The notes under the pieces: model-generated
Databases searched by the model: none
Told to the model about the DNA's origin: nothing
What the model saw: only the letters and a program-made list of their open reading frames with translations
Source of the DNA: Ridgeia piscesae
Taxonomy: Eukaryota > Annelida > Polychaeta > Sabellida > Siboglinidae
Length of the DNA stretch: 64,000 nt
Reading direction: 5' to 3'
Assembly (NCBI GenBank): GCA_025642075.2
Contig: JAODUO010000488.1
Coordinates: forward strand, 62,001 to 126,000
Program-made: the position numbers and the translations under genes
Shown here: piece by piece, positions 27,801 through 36,974 of the stretch
Layout: each line of letters begins with the position of its first letter
How positions within the stretch are numbered: the stretch's first letter is position 1

Positions 27801-30800
27801 TGCTGCCTGGTACTGCTGCCTGGTACTGCTGCCTGGTACTGCTGCCTGGTACTGCTGCCTGGTGTACTGCTGCCTGGTACTGCTGCCTGGTACTGCTGCC
27901 TGGTACTGCTGCCTGGTACTGCTGCCTGGTATCGATGTAAGGAGGATGAAAGTAGTCACTATATTGACATCTGTGACAAAGGAGACAGATTGTCTAAAGT
28001 AATACTGTCACATGTGTGTCACAGAACCCAACCTGCTGAGTCACACGGCCCACAGTGTGAGCAAGAAAGGAATCAAGAAGCGGGACCTCAACGACATAGA
28101 GCTGCGAGAGATCCTCGTGGAGCTGCTCCCGCATGTCAGGACAGACCACATCATTCCACAGAAGAACGAGGTGTTGAACAGTGTCGTCAAGCGGGGTCTC
28201 ATCAGCGTGCCCCCGTCGCACATGATCGGCGATGCGTGCGCGTACACAAGCGCGAGTCCGTGGGTGCGTGGCAAGAACAACGGCATGTTCATCAAACCAC
28301 GACTCTTTCTGCCATATTACGAGGAAGCCAAGGTGAGTGAGTGGGTGGGTGGGTGGGTGGGGGTGTGTGTGACAGTTCCTTAATTAACATTAATGTTTTC
28401 ATCCACTGATATATATGTGAACCTACAACATGTGGTGAGTCATAAAGATTGTGAATACACGTTTAACCGAGAATGGAATGTCTGAAACAGATATTATTTA
28501 TGTCCACTGTTTTTCGTACTAGAAATAAATATCATGAGATATATGTAATACCGTGGCTGACACAAGTACTTTTGTACAGCCACGGGGGGAACCCAGAATA
28601 AGACAACTTGGTGTGCCAACATGGATGGTAATGGATGTAACGCCATTATGTCTAGGAAAGTACACGATTGTTATTTGTTGAGGGGGGATGAATACTTCCT
28701 TTTCAGGACCTTGGTTTGCTCATGGTCACCAGCTATTGTATATATCCGAGTTTTAAGTAATCATCAATAATAATAATTTTAAATAATCATTTATTGTTGA
28801 ATAATAAACTGTCATGCAGTCACCAATGTATATAATAATAATACAGAAAGAACATTTATATAGCGCCATAAATCTAGATAAAATCCATTCAGAAGTGCTG
28901 TAAGTACATAAGTAAGTATACATGTATAATTATATGCTTAATTAAAATAATTACTTAAGATTAATATTACATTTGCTAAATAAAGTAAATGAAATACATA
29001 TAATATCTATAAAAAATTTTTTATAAATAAATGAGCTAAAGATGATTATTAAAAATAAAGGGTATGTTTATAATAAATGAGTGAAGATATTTGATAAAAT
29101 TAGTGTAAAAACATGTACAAGATAATAAATAAATAATAATAAATAATAAAAATTAAATAAACATAGAAATGTGTGTTACATTTGTGGTGCTCCGAATGAA
29201 CTTGCACTACTTAGACGTGTTAATTACTGTCATGTCTGCACCGCTCACCGTGTGTTGTGTTCATGTGGTGCAGGCGGTGCTGGAGGAGCAGCTGAGCGAG
29301 TCGCAGGAGCTGGGCGGCGCACACCTCCGCCTCAAACACATGTCTGTCATCCCTGATGCCCTCTACATGGTCGAGGACAAGGAATACGCAGCATCCCTGC
29401 CACCCCCTGCTCACATCCCCTCTTCCTCATCCACCGTTGACATCATCGCCGGCACCATACCAGGTGAGTGCGACAGTTCCTCATAATTATGGCCAAAGTT
29501 AAAGGCCATATCCTGGCATAACATCTACTCTGCCCTTAAGTAATAAAAGATTGATGTTCTTTCAGATGATGATACTGCCAAAATATATAAATATCTTATA
29601 CACAACGTAAAACAAAGCCTATAAATTTGCAATTTTATGGAAGGAAACTCCCAAGGATGCCTGGTTTTGGCGTATTCTCGTGCAGTGTGGTGTCGTGTAA
29701 GTAACGTTGAGAACACTGGCAATTGCGGCAAACATCGGCAACATTTTCCACAACTGACATCCCTCGTGCATTTCTTGAAAACATACTTTTCCAAGTCAGC
29801 ACTGCGACAGCTCCTGATTAATGTCAATTTGTAAAATGTTTCATCAAACTTGTTATTTTGGGGTTGTCATTATATTGCATAATACATATGTACATGCATA
29901 TTTTTACACTTATAATTTTTATGGGGGCAAAATATGGCCATTAACCAGTATGGCCAAAGTTAAAGGCCATATCCTATAAACCAGCAGACTACACTATGGG
30001 TATATGAGTGCTTCAGCCATTTCAGGGCCACAGTGCCGATTCCAGGGTTGGGTCCAAATACACATTTTGGAATCAAATACAATTCCCTCTTGGCCAAATC
30101 AAATGCAAATACATCGCTTTTCCAGATTTCAATACAAATACAAATTTCCAATTCAAATACGCTGCCATTTTTATTCAAATACATTGCCATTTGTGAAATT
30201 TGATTTAAATATATTATTCAAATACTGACCCGTGTTTCCATTATAGTTCAAGTGTATCACAGTGGGTAGAATTTTGTCTTTGGCTTGATTGACTGCAGTA
30301 GACTAATTGGCAGGCAGGTTTACTAGACTGTCCTTATCTGTACTACTGTACCAACTAGTGGGTAGCTCTTCCCCTGCACTGGAGGAAACCTGGGTTCATT
30401 TGTCTTAGCCCAGGATGTTTACACAGCAGGATTCTTTGAAGCACCTTCCATGTGAATACCTGCCTTTATGGCTATATGTAAGCTTCACTGGCTTCACATT
30501 CATACATTGATGCTAATGTTTGACCAGCTTCACTGTAGACCAATTTTCTCAGTGCTGCCTGCCCACTCCTGACCAGATGGGAAAGACATTCTGTCTTGAC
30601 TCATTGAGCCAGTTTATGTCAGGCAATGCTTTACCTTTTGTTGGTAATGTTTATATGTATTTGATTGTATTTGCAAATACTTTTCAAATAAAGAGCAAAT
30701 ATCAAATACAAATACATGTTTTTTGTGATTTTCAATTCAAATATAAATACACAAAATTTCTCTATTCAAATACAAATGCAAATACCTATTTGAACCCAAC

Positions 30801-32477
30801 CCTGGCTGATTCCATCCAGACCAGTGTTGCCAAGACGTGCCACGCAGCTGATTGTGCACACCAGTCGCATTTTCCAACATCTACTGGCCTTGACTGGTGA
30901 CCCTGGTGCCATTTTAAGTTGGCCAGTAAGATAAATCATTAGATTAATCATCGATGGAGATGTGGTTCGTTAAAATGCATTGGAGCTTGAATATTTAGAA
31001 ATACTTAATTATACACACCCCTGTATAGTGTATTTATTTAAAAACAAAAATGATCATGTTCCGCATGCATGCCAATAACAATTTACCACCCGCCATATCA
31101 TCCGCAGTGCCAGATGATGAGACATGGGGCGCCATGAAGCGGCGAGAACAGGAACTACAGCGCAGTAAGTTGTCGCAGCGGGCGCTCAAGTTGACGTGCT
31201 GTGATGCACCTGCCATCATGCACCAGCTCCGCCTACAGGTCGTGCGAGAGTTCGGGCTGCCCGACTCAACTGTTGAGATCCTACAGAGCGATAGCATCGC
31301 CCAAGCCGCCAGTCTACAGCACAGCACGACCGACTCGCGGACGCGGTACCGACTGTCGACGTCATGCTGTGCCAGCCGCAAACAATACATTCCAGACAAT
31401 GGCGATACGCACAGGAGGAGAAAACGGTCGAGTCCGTCGACGCCTGTCTCGCCCGACCATTCGTATGGCACAGCAGAGGTAAGTCCCTGGAAATAATATG
31501 CTATGAAATGAGCTGCTATGGCTTTTTTTTTTAGTATATATATTAGTGTACCTCTAGGATGAAGAGCACGTAGTGAAATGATGACAGATATACCAGGAAG
31601 AAGTAAGACAGGACGACCAAAGACCAGGTGGAAAGACATCTGTAAAAGACCCATGGACACCGTGGCTCTCAGTGCAGTCAAGGCGATAAACAGCAAGAAA
31701 ATCAACAGCCACAACAGCGACATCACATGAAGGGAAAAGCCAGGGAAGAAGAAGAAGACTAGTGTAGCTCTGCCTGCACGGGAATGAAACTATTATTGGG
31801 TAGCCTGAGGCAGTGCTTCACCCTCACCCCACTGTGACATCATGACATTGGAAGACAAGGGAATGGGGTGCTGTCCTTTTATAATTCACGGTTAAGTGAT
31901 GTTCACCATTTGTGAAGCTCACCAAAACCCTCCAGTTGCAAACCCGTCTTGAGATTTGCAAAAAACGGTCGATCGAGAGATTCCGCATTGTTTGAATTTC
32001 TCTACTGTATCAATGAGTATCTGGCTGTAGACAGTAATACCACACTACCTGCCACTTCTGTGCTTTCTTAGGAATTATTAACTTGTATTTAATTTGATCG
32101 AATATCCACACCTTGTTATTACCTGACTGAGTTGACTGGATTTTTGCAGGGATAAACATTGCAGGAAGAAAACTACAAGTGTCAGATGTATTGTAATTAT
32201 GGCAACACTTTCCACCTCGGTGGGACTTTTATTACTTTAATTACAAAACCAGCTCTAAACTAATAATGTTGGTATTTGTTTACAGAAAGAGCCGAGTATA
32301 TGCAGTGACAGCGTTCTGAGCGACTTCATGCCTGACATCGCCATGGCAACGTCGTCACTGAATCAGATGGGCCTTCACGACTGCGATGGGTTGCCGCCGG
32401 CACCGTTTGACCTTGAACTTGACCTTGGTGATGGCAACAACCACTCGACGCCGGGAACGCTTGTACATTTGACATAG
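2980..32477 (+). CDS. BTBD7: BTB/POZ domain-containing protein 7 (seven coding exons, complete)
   Basis: join(2980..4144,22832..23040,24970..25045,28025..28332,29274..29463,31108..31478,32286..32477) gives 2511 nt and 836 residues, with phase matching at all six junctions. It begins MGTNMS, an N-myristoylation pattern (Gly2, Ser6) also present at the start of the human protein. A basic KKKK/RRQSR segment lies at ~50-70. BTB1 is at ~136-220 (FPVHRAILCVRCPFF, YLYTGEF) and BTB2 at ~240-385 (CHKAILAARSPFFRN). A BACK-type region follows (GCEDII, WVHRQALHFL, KWGEHQL), then conserved blocks QLRLQVVREFGLP and LSDFMPDIAMA. In vertebrates BTBD7 promotes epithelial branching by inducing Snail2 and lowering E-cadherin; the double BTB plus BACK layout suggests a cullin-3 adaptor role. 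The C-terminal low-complexity tail is ~300 residues shorter than in the human protein (about 1130). Confidence 0.95.
4145..4740 (+). other. BTBD7 intron 1, proximal part
   Basis: AT-rich intron sequence after the exon 1 donor. I see no gene or repeat here until the duplicated block begins. Confidence 0.6.
4741..6050. repeat. Tandem segmental duplication, copy 1 (unique-sequence part)
   Basis: 1310 bp that recurs almost unchanged at 7417-8725. By eye only about four differences separate the copies: one T/C near 5182, one A in an A-run, a CT dinucleotide near 5621, and a T/C near 5813. Each copy is followed directly by the 49-bp minisatellite, so the duplicated unit is ~2.68 kb. Confidence 0.95.
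6047..7402. repeat. 49-bp minisatellite, array A (~27 units)
   Basis: Unit: aatgtgtgtcattgtacaca, then cacaatggtatgcaagcg, then ttatatgtagg. Most units differ only at a few sites (cac/ctc, gcg/gtg). A stretch at ~7201-7330 is badly degraded compared with both neighbours. Confidence 0.97.
7417..8725. repeat. Tandem segmental duplication, copy 2 (unique-sequence part)
   Basis: Near-identical to 4741-6050, offset 2675-2676 bp. Contains no recognised coding sequence; the short ORFs in it appear in both copies and have no family resemblance. Confidence 0.95.
8726..10970. repeat. 49-bp minisatellite, array B (~46 units)
   Basis: Same unit as array A, longer and more uniform. Because 49 is not a multiple of 3 the array is open in several frames, which produces spurious ORFs on both strands. 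Confidence 0.97.
12344..12427. repeat. 21-bp tandem repeat, four copies
   Basis: Unit gagacacagtgtgatctggt(t), repeated four times with no change in the inner copies. Confidence 0.93.
12819..12877. repeat. (TA)n microsatellite
   Basis: About 28 uninterrupted TA dinucleotides, followed by degenerate TA-rich sequence. Confidence 0.97.
14135..14956. repeat. 102-bp tandem repeat, eight copies
   Basis: Starts of the motif gacatggttgatgg fall at 14135, 14237, 14339, 14441, 14543, 14645, 14747 and 14849, exactly 102 bp apart. Units differ at only a couple of positions (for example gacaaacc/gacagacc). The period is divisible by 3, but the frames contain stops and nothing suggests coding. Confidence 0.97.
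14957..18317. other. BTBD7 intron 1, distal part
   Basis: No gene recognised. 16190-16560 is less AT-rich than its surroundings but shows no coding similarity. A 41-bp duplication lies at 16872. Confidence 0.45.
16872..16954. repeat. 41-bp direct duplication
   Basis: The block starting actgataaacaaactgatg occurs at 16872 and again at 16913 without change. Confidence 0.93.
18318..18692. repeat. 79-bp minisatellite, left segment (~4.7 units)
   Basis: Units carry aagtgtcatttacccctg, gtaggctgttgcaccagtag and gtcatgtatacagcttt. The segment stops inside a unit exactly at the TTAA where the piggyBac-like element is inserted. Confidence 0.96.
18689..18692. repeat. TTAA target-site duplication, left
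   Basis: TTAA of the repeat-unit motif cagctTTAAgtg, immediately before the element's CCC end. Confidence 0.85.
18693..19825. mobile_element. piggyBac-type MITE inserted in the 79-bp array
   Basis: 1133 bp bounded by perfect 12-bp inverted ends, CCCATTTTATCC and GGATAAAATGGG, and by TTAA on both sides. Removing the element and one TTAA restores an ordinary repeat unit. TTAA duplication plus CCC/GGG ends are the hallmarks of piggyBac. The right end carries a ~35-bp tandem duplication of its subterminal region (19756-19825), so a second GGATAAAAAGGG-like end sits inside. No transposase reading frame is visible, so it is non-autonomous. Confidence 0.88.
19826..21945. repeat. 79-bp minisatellite, right segment (~26 units)
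   Basis: Continues the same unit after the right TTAA (19826-19829). Three variant sites recur in combination: gtcatgtatac or gttatttatac; caccagtag or cacaagtacagtgtag; cccctg or cccagggctg. Units therefore run from 79 to ~88 bp. Confidence 0.96.
22351..22691 (+). mobile_element. MITE family with CATAGCTTTATGCAG ends, copy 1
   Basis: Starts gccatagctttatgcagaga and ends cctgcataaagccctt, an imperfect ~20-bp terminal inverted repeat. Interior motifs include ccaaaaccatagatgttgtc and gttatgccttagaagtgag. Same family as the copies at 44262, 44691, 46592 and 46905. Confidence 0.75.
22832..23040 (+). CDS. BTBD7: BTBD7 exon 2
   Basis: Starts after ttcctccag; the split codon G|GT gives Gly of GCEDIIAD. 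Encodes the first part of the BACK-like region through FLQ. Donor gtcagt, phase 0. Intron 1 before it is 18.7 kb. Confidence 0.93.
23041..24969 (+). other. BTBD7 intron 2
   Basis: AT-rich, no gene recognised. Contains a short cacactacacactac low-complexity run at ~23617-23655. Confidence 0.6.
24970..25045 (+). CDS. BTBD7: BTBD7 exon 3
   Basis: 76-nt exon between tgttgcag and gtgagt. Encodes AGEHDVLSSVLKWGEHQLIR and the following MEDR, matching the BACK-region helix of BTBD7. Ends phase 1. Confidence 0.93.
25046..27547 (+). other. BTBD7 intron 3, proximal part
   Basis: No coding similarity, RNA gene or clear repeat seen. Confidence 0.55.
27548..27931. repeat. 13-bp minisatellite (~29 units)
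   Basis: Unit ctggtactgctgc, with a few ggtg-type length variants near 27632-27660 and 27862. Lies ~95 bp upstream of the exon 4 acceptor in BTBD7 intron 3. Long ORFs on both strands here are products of the repeat. Confidence 0.97.
28025..28332 (+). CDS. BTBD7: BTBD7 exon 4
   Basis: Between gtgtcacag and gtgagt. Encodes EPNLLSHTAHSV, the RRGL/KRGLISVPPS block and RPRLF-like KPRLFLPYYEEAK. The intron immediately after the donor is a run of five or so G triplets. Confidence 0.93.
28341..28363 (+). promoter_or_regulatory. Intronic G-triplet run (possible G-quadruplex) beside a 5' splice site
   Basis: gtgggtgggtgggtgggtgg and following Gs give at least four GGG tracts with 1-base loops, starting about 9 bases after the exon 4 donor of BTBD7. 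Confidence 0.55.
28364..29273 (+). other. BTBD7 intron 4, remainder
   Basis: AT-rich. A segment at ~28846-28915 (catttatatagcgccataaa ... gtgctgtaag) resembles widespread interspersed-repeat sequence of invertebrate genomes, but I cannot assign it to a family. Confidence 0.4.
29274..29463 (+). CDS. BTBD7: BTBD7 exon 5
   Basis: Between gtggtgcag and gtgagt. Encodes VIPDALYMVEDKEYA (human: NVPDTLYMV) and a Ser/Pro-rich stretch. Ends phase 1. Confidence 0.92.
29488..29975. repeat. 27-bp direct repeats flanking a ~434-bp segment
   Basis: tatggccaaagttaaaggcc plus atatcct occurs at 29488-29514 and again at 29949-29975. The enclosed segment has weakly mirrored ends. It could be an insertion with an unusually long duplication, or a duplicated block. 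Confidence 0.6.
30043..30804. mobile_element. hAT-type MITE in BTBD7 intron 5
   Basis: 762 bp with ends CAGGGTTGGGT and (A)CCCAACCCTG. The 8-bp flanks are GCCGATTC (30035-30042) and GCTGATTC (30805-30812), a target duplication with one mismatch. CAGGG-type ends plus an 8-bp duplication are hAT characteristics. Both subterminal regions are packed with caaatac-type motifs in opposite orientations. No transposase is encoded. Confidence 0.82.
31108..31478 (+). CDS. BTBD7: BTBD7 exon 6
   Basis: Between tccgcag and gtaagt. Encodes the conserved QLRLQVVREFGLPDSTVEIL block and an Arg/Ser-rich tail. Ends phase 0 after GAG. Confidence 0.92.
31479..32285 (+). other. BTBD7 intron 6
   Basis: Contains the LINE tail at 31545-31765; otherwise nothing recognised. 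Confidence 0.6.
31545..31765 (+). pseudogene. 3' fragment of a non-LTR retrotransposon (RTE-like C-terminus)
   Basis: A short frame reads RSKTGRPKTRWKDICKRPMD and ends in a stop, followed by a GAAGAAGAAG tail. GRPKTRWKD is the usual C-terminal motif of RTE/Jockey-like reverse transcriptases. Only the last ~60 codons remain, which is a typical 5'-truncated insertion. Confidence 0.65.
32286..32477 (+). CDS. BTBD7: BTBD7 exon 7 (terminal)
   Basis: Starts after gtttacag. Encodes LSDFMPDIAMATSSL, the last conserved BTBD7 block, then an acidic/hydrophobic tail ending LVHLT and TAG at 32475-32477. Confidence 0.93.
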   Translation, partial: KEPSICSDSVLSDFMPDIAMATSSLNQMGLHDCDGLPPAPFDLELDLGDGNNHSTPGTLVHLT

Positions 32478-35292
32478 TCCAGTCTCGTTGTTGTTGTTTG
32501 TGTACATTACTTAGGTGAGAATGTTGACACCTGCTCAGTGCCCATGGCCAAGTTTGTAAATTGAGGTACTCGGTACTGTAGTTGAGACAGACACGGTTAA
32601 GGGGAGGTTGGAGAAATGTAGAAAGTCTGACAAAAGTACATAGTATTTTGTATTGGTTCAAATTACCAGCCACTTCCATTGCTATATATGTAGTGTAGGA
32701 TTCCATGCACATTGCGTCATTGATATGCTTCAGTACCAGTTCTACTCACCAGATGGCAACGGTGGAGTTACTGTTTATATATGTGAAACATGACAACCAT
32801 CCATCAATTCCTGACGTAATCTGTTCTAAGACAAAAAGGAAAATATTTCTAGAAGATGTGAAATGAAACAGTCTGTTGTAAACGTAATTGTAAAAGTTAA
32901 TACTGTTGGTTTTTTTCTTCTGGACAGTAGTGGCCTTAAACAACACTATGATCACAGGAAAACACTTTCCAAACAAAGCTATGTCTTCTATGGTTGCAGT
33001 TTTGCCAGCAAAATTGACATTTTGTATTTTTATACAGTGAAAACTACTTTATGCAAATAATGATAATTAAAGTGATATTAGTACTGTCATAAGATATTAA
33101 ATGTCGTTCTCAACCCTTCCTTTTAATAGCAGGATAAAATTGCATGATACATACAATCAAAAATATTGAACCAGTCAATTTACAAATGTCACTCTGTATT
33201 TACACAGGGAAAAAATATAAACAACATGGAGCAGTTCAATATGTTCAGTGTGTTGAAGCCATTTGCATTATTGATTTTGTTCAATAACTATAAACATACA
33301 TTTAGAGAACCACTCGACCAAACCTTCTCAGGTGTACAAGTAGTAGCAGCTTGTCAGAAGCTGCAGACTGTATCATTACATTCTTGTACAGCTGTATATC
33401 TAAATAGTATTCTAATGTCTTCTAGATTAAGATTGACAAATATTGAACAAGAAATCTGTTACACAATAGGTAGATATATAACCTTGCATATATGTCTTTC
33501 TTCATAAATATAGTTCAGTGATTCCCAATTGTTTGTAGTAATTTGAACCTCACAAATCTGCATTTCTTCACGAATACAATGTAGTGATTGCAGTGTCACG
33601 GGGTGTTATTATTATCTTGATAATAATATTAGTATTCAGACAGCTACTTGAACATTATATGAAACATGTATTCTATGCAATGCACTTAATGAAGTGGACA
33701 CCATTTTTTACAGTAATAATAACCTGATGAGACTGGGTGATTAATGACAAAACTGGGGTAGCTACCCCATATGTGTAGCGATTTGTCTGTTCACCAGAAT
33801 TGACAGAGAAGTGCTTACTTCATATTGTTTCTTTTAAACAGAAAAGAGAAGGGATACTTTCATAAGTTTCTGTGAAAGTTTCAAAGGTGACTGTGGATTT
33901 GTCTAGGTTTTTTTCTCAAATGGGAATATTTAAGCTACAACTAAATAGAGCCACTGACTAAAGTTGTGAGACCTTTCCAAACTGGTGTATAATTACTTCT
34001 TTTGGAATAGATGGTAACAGTATGAGTTGTGTTTATTATCAGTAACACAATCGTTTCCTGGTGATATTACTGTTTGTGATCTCTGACAAAACACTCACTA
34101 TTTCTGGGCATTGACATTTACTGTAAGATAGTTTATTGTGGTGCTACATTCAATTTTTTGCATCTTAATTATAGAACATATCATTTCAGAATGTCTTTGT
34201 CTCAACAGTAATAATAGAAAGCACCCTGTGTAATACCCGATAAATCAAATTGCTTTCAGATGCTACACGTACATGGTAATTTTGACTTTAATTGTATTAA
34301 TAAAAATTCTAACCATAAGTGCCACAACTGGTAGGTGTTATAAATAAATAAGAAAATAGTCTTACCATAGATAGAGCGTCAAAAATATTTTAAAAAGTTG
34401 TCGTCACTAGTATTCTGTCAAAATAACTGCTGCTTGGCACAGTAAGTTCCTTGTGTCCATTTGATAAAAACAATTATTGCTCAGTTTTACTAAACGACTT
34501 TACAAAATACAGTTGTTCTTTATATACCGTACTGTTTCCCTGTGGATGTCACACCACATGCCAGTTAGAAACTGTAAACGTTCTCTGGGAATATACAGTA
34601 AATAGTTTATATAAATTGCCTGTTTTTGTTGAAGATTGGTGTGTTGTGTTATTTGACCATGTTGATTAATTATTTTTATTTCCTCCACCTAATTAAAATT
34701 ACATTAGTGCATTCTATGAACATTTATTTTAGTCTGTAATTCACACATCTTTCATGCATCAATCTCACAACACTGTACACCTTCAGCAGTGCACATTTTG
34801 ATTAACCTGAGAAAACCTTTTGGAACTGAAGTTTGTGGTAGTGGGAGTCCCACTATGTATACACGACACCTACATGTATATTTCTCATTTTTGTCCAAAC
34901 AATTTGCATCACAAAAATACATGCCTCACACAAACTATATCAAAACAGTAACACAGTACAACATTACCACATTAAATATTCAGCATTGTAGATATTTGGT
35001 GTTCACTTTGTGTAGAGACATGGCGTGTACCTCTGTTGAAATATATACCCACATCTGGGATGCGAGTACAGTGTACAGCCAATAATTCAACAGAAATATG
35101 AAGTGCTTGCAAAAAGATGTGCGAAAACGTGTTTGAAAAGTATGTTTGAAGTGATACATGGAATGCTTCGTTCTGTATTTCATGTGCAGTGGGGCATTCG
35201 CTATTTATTAACATCTGGTAATGAAATGTGTAAATATGTTTGTGGCAGTAAAAACTGTGAACCGTTAATGAGGGATGTAAGTTTTGAATAAA
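32478..35292 (+). other. Presumed BTBD7 3' UTR and downstream region
   Basis: AT-rich with no coding signal after the BTBD7 stop. Candidate poly(A) signals AATAAA are at 34299-34304 and 35287-35292. A Pumilio-type site TGTAAATA lies at 35229-35236. How far the transcript extends cannot be told from the sequence. Confidence 0.4.
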
Positions 35293-36227
35293 ATTGTATT
35301 ATTATGTATATAGTCTAGTCTGCAACGTTACAGCATACGTACAATGTATAAATTGCACTGTCTGCATACAGTACACAGAGCAGCTTGTTTTGTGCACCGT
35401 ACAATGTACATAACTGGTTAACGAGCTATTGTTCCAAGGCAGCACAATTGCTGGAATCCTGTATATAAAACATATACACATTTTGCTCAGCAGAAAATTT
35501 TGTATAATAGTAATGTAAATGTGTAAATGTAATAAGGCTGCCGCACACTGTTTCGCACTTGGGGTAGTGAGGGTTCGTTTCATTTTCATCACTGTTGTTT
35601 TCTCAACTTCTGGGGATCGTTTTGCTAAGATTATGAGCTCGTAAGAAAAATCCATCATTAAGCTGAAATATCACGTTAAATTAAGGAGCATTTCTAAAAT
35701 TCAAAAAGCCACACTATTTCCGAGATACTTCAGCAAAGATGTCCCAGTGGTGTAACCTGGTGTTGTCAGCTTTCATCTTACAAGAGCACATTAAAGAAGC
35801 AGAATTAATTTTAAAGAGCAAAATCGAGTTTATCAGCTCAGAAAAATGTTAGTGAAACGATCCCCGATCGATATAATGGTACTGTAAGTAGTTAGTTTAG
35901 TTTGGTCATGGGTCATGGAATGGAAAGAAGAATTGGGCAGCATTTGTGCAAAGGGTAAATTGTTGTCACTGTTTGCCTTTTTGTTTGACATTTCACTCCT
36001 GTCTTGTATGCCACTTGACAGCGTAATAAAATGTTTAAATGTGTAGTTTTCTTGTTTCATCTTCTGTACAAATCAATTTCACAGTTGTGGAAAACATCTG
36101 ATTTTTTCCTGTCTGGAAATGTACCAATCTCAAAAGGCTGATATCGATGACAACATTCAGTGCTGACTATAATGTGTAAGCTAGGCTTTTGGATACTTAT
36201 GAACCCTTGTCTGACTATTTGGTGTAG
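35293..36227. other. Intergenic, nothing recognised
   Basis: No gene, RNA or repeat that I can support. Confidence 0.5.
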
Positions 36228-36490
36228 ACTGACTAAAGAGAACCTGGGTTTGACTGCTGTGTCAAACCTTGGGCCAGTTAATTCACTCTATATTGCTCCA
36301 GTTCACTTAGCTATATGAAAGAATACCTAGCTTTAAACAGTGGTAGATATTTGTATACAAATAATATTTGTGCACCAATTGCATTGTTGCTGAATGCTTC
36401 CCAGAGATGGTATTTGGTTGAATAGGGTCTGCAGCCGAGTAAATTGTAAAGCACTTGAAACAATCTTAAGGATTGGACACTGCACTATAT
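36228..36490 (+). mobile_element. tRNA-derived SINE family, copy 1
   Basis: Shares with the copies in BIRC6 introns the blocks cactctatattgctccagtt, gctgaatgcttcccagagat and ggacactgcactatataaa. The left part has a degenerate tRNA B-box-like aacctgggtttgactgc. Followed by a TA-rich tail. Confidence 0.65.
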
Positions 36491-36974
36491 AAATATATGT
36501 ATACATATATATATATATATATGTATATATATGAGAAGTTAGTTCACTTTTACTTTACTGATAGTCGAGACATCAGACTACCGGGTAATGGTACTTTAAG
36601 CTGTTCTACTCCCTACACTTCTTGACATCAATGCACCATGAGCGTCATCCACATAGCACCTGAAGGCCCAAGAGCTATATTACCAACACTGCTTATGAAA
36701 TATATTTCACATCGATTGGCAAAACAGAACACGATACAAGAAGCTTTATTTAACGTCAGTTTACTTATGAATTTGATGACATTAGCTCATCTGAGCTATT
36801 TTCCGACAAACAAGTGTAAAGCAACGAGACATAAAACATAAAAAGCATACAGAATATTTACAATGACAGCAATAAAACACGGGTAATGAGTACAAAGTAA
36901 ACAAAATAATACATGCATGTATACAATGAAAGCTATATTCACTATATTCGCATGGCAACAAACATGATAGCTGT
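36491..36974. other. Intergenic, TA-rich run then nothing recognised
   Basis: A short TA microsatellite (~36497-36531) is the only structure noted. Confidence 0.5.

Noticed and set aside
27525..28340. 144- and 262-codon ORFs rich in LLPGTAAWYCC or STRQQYQAAVPG
   Set aside because: Translations of the 13-bp minisatellite; the second only becomes long by running into BTBD7 exon 4 out of frame.
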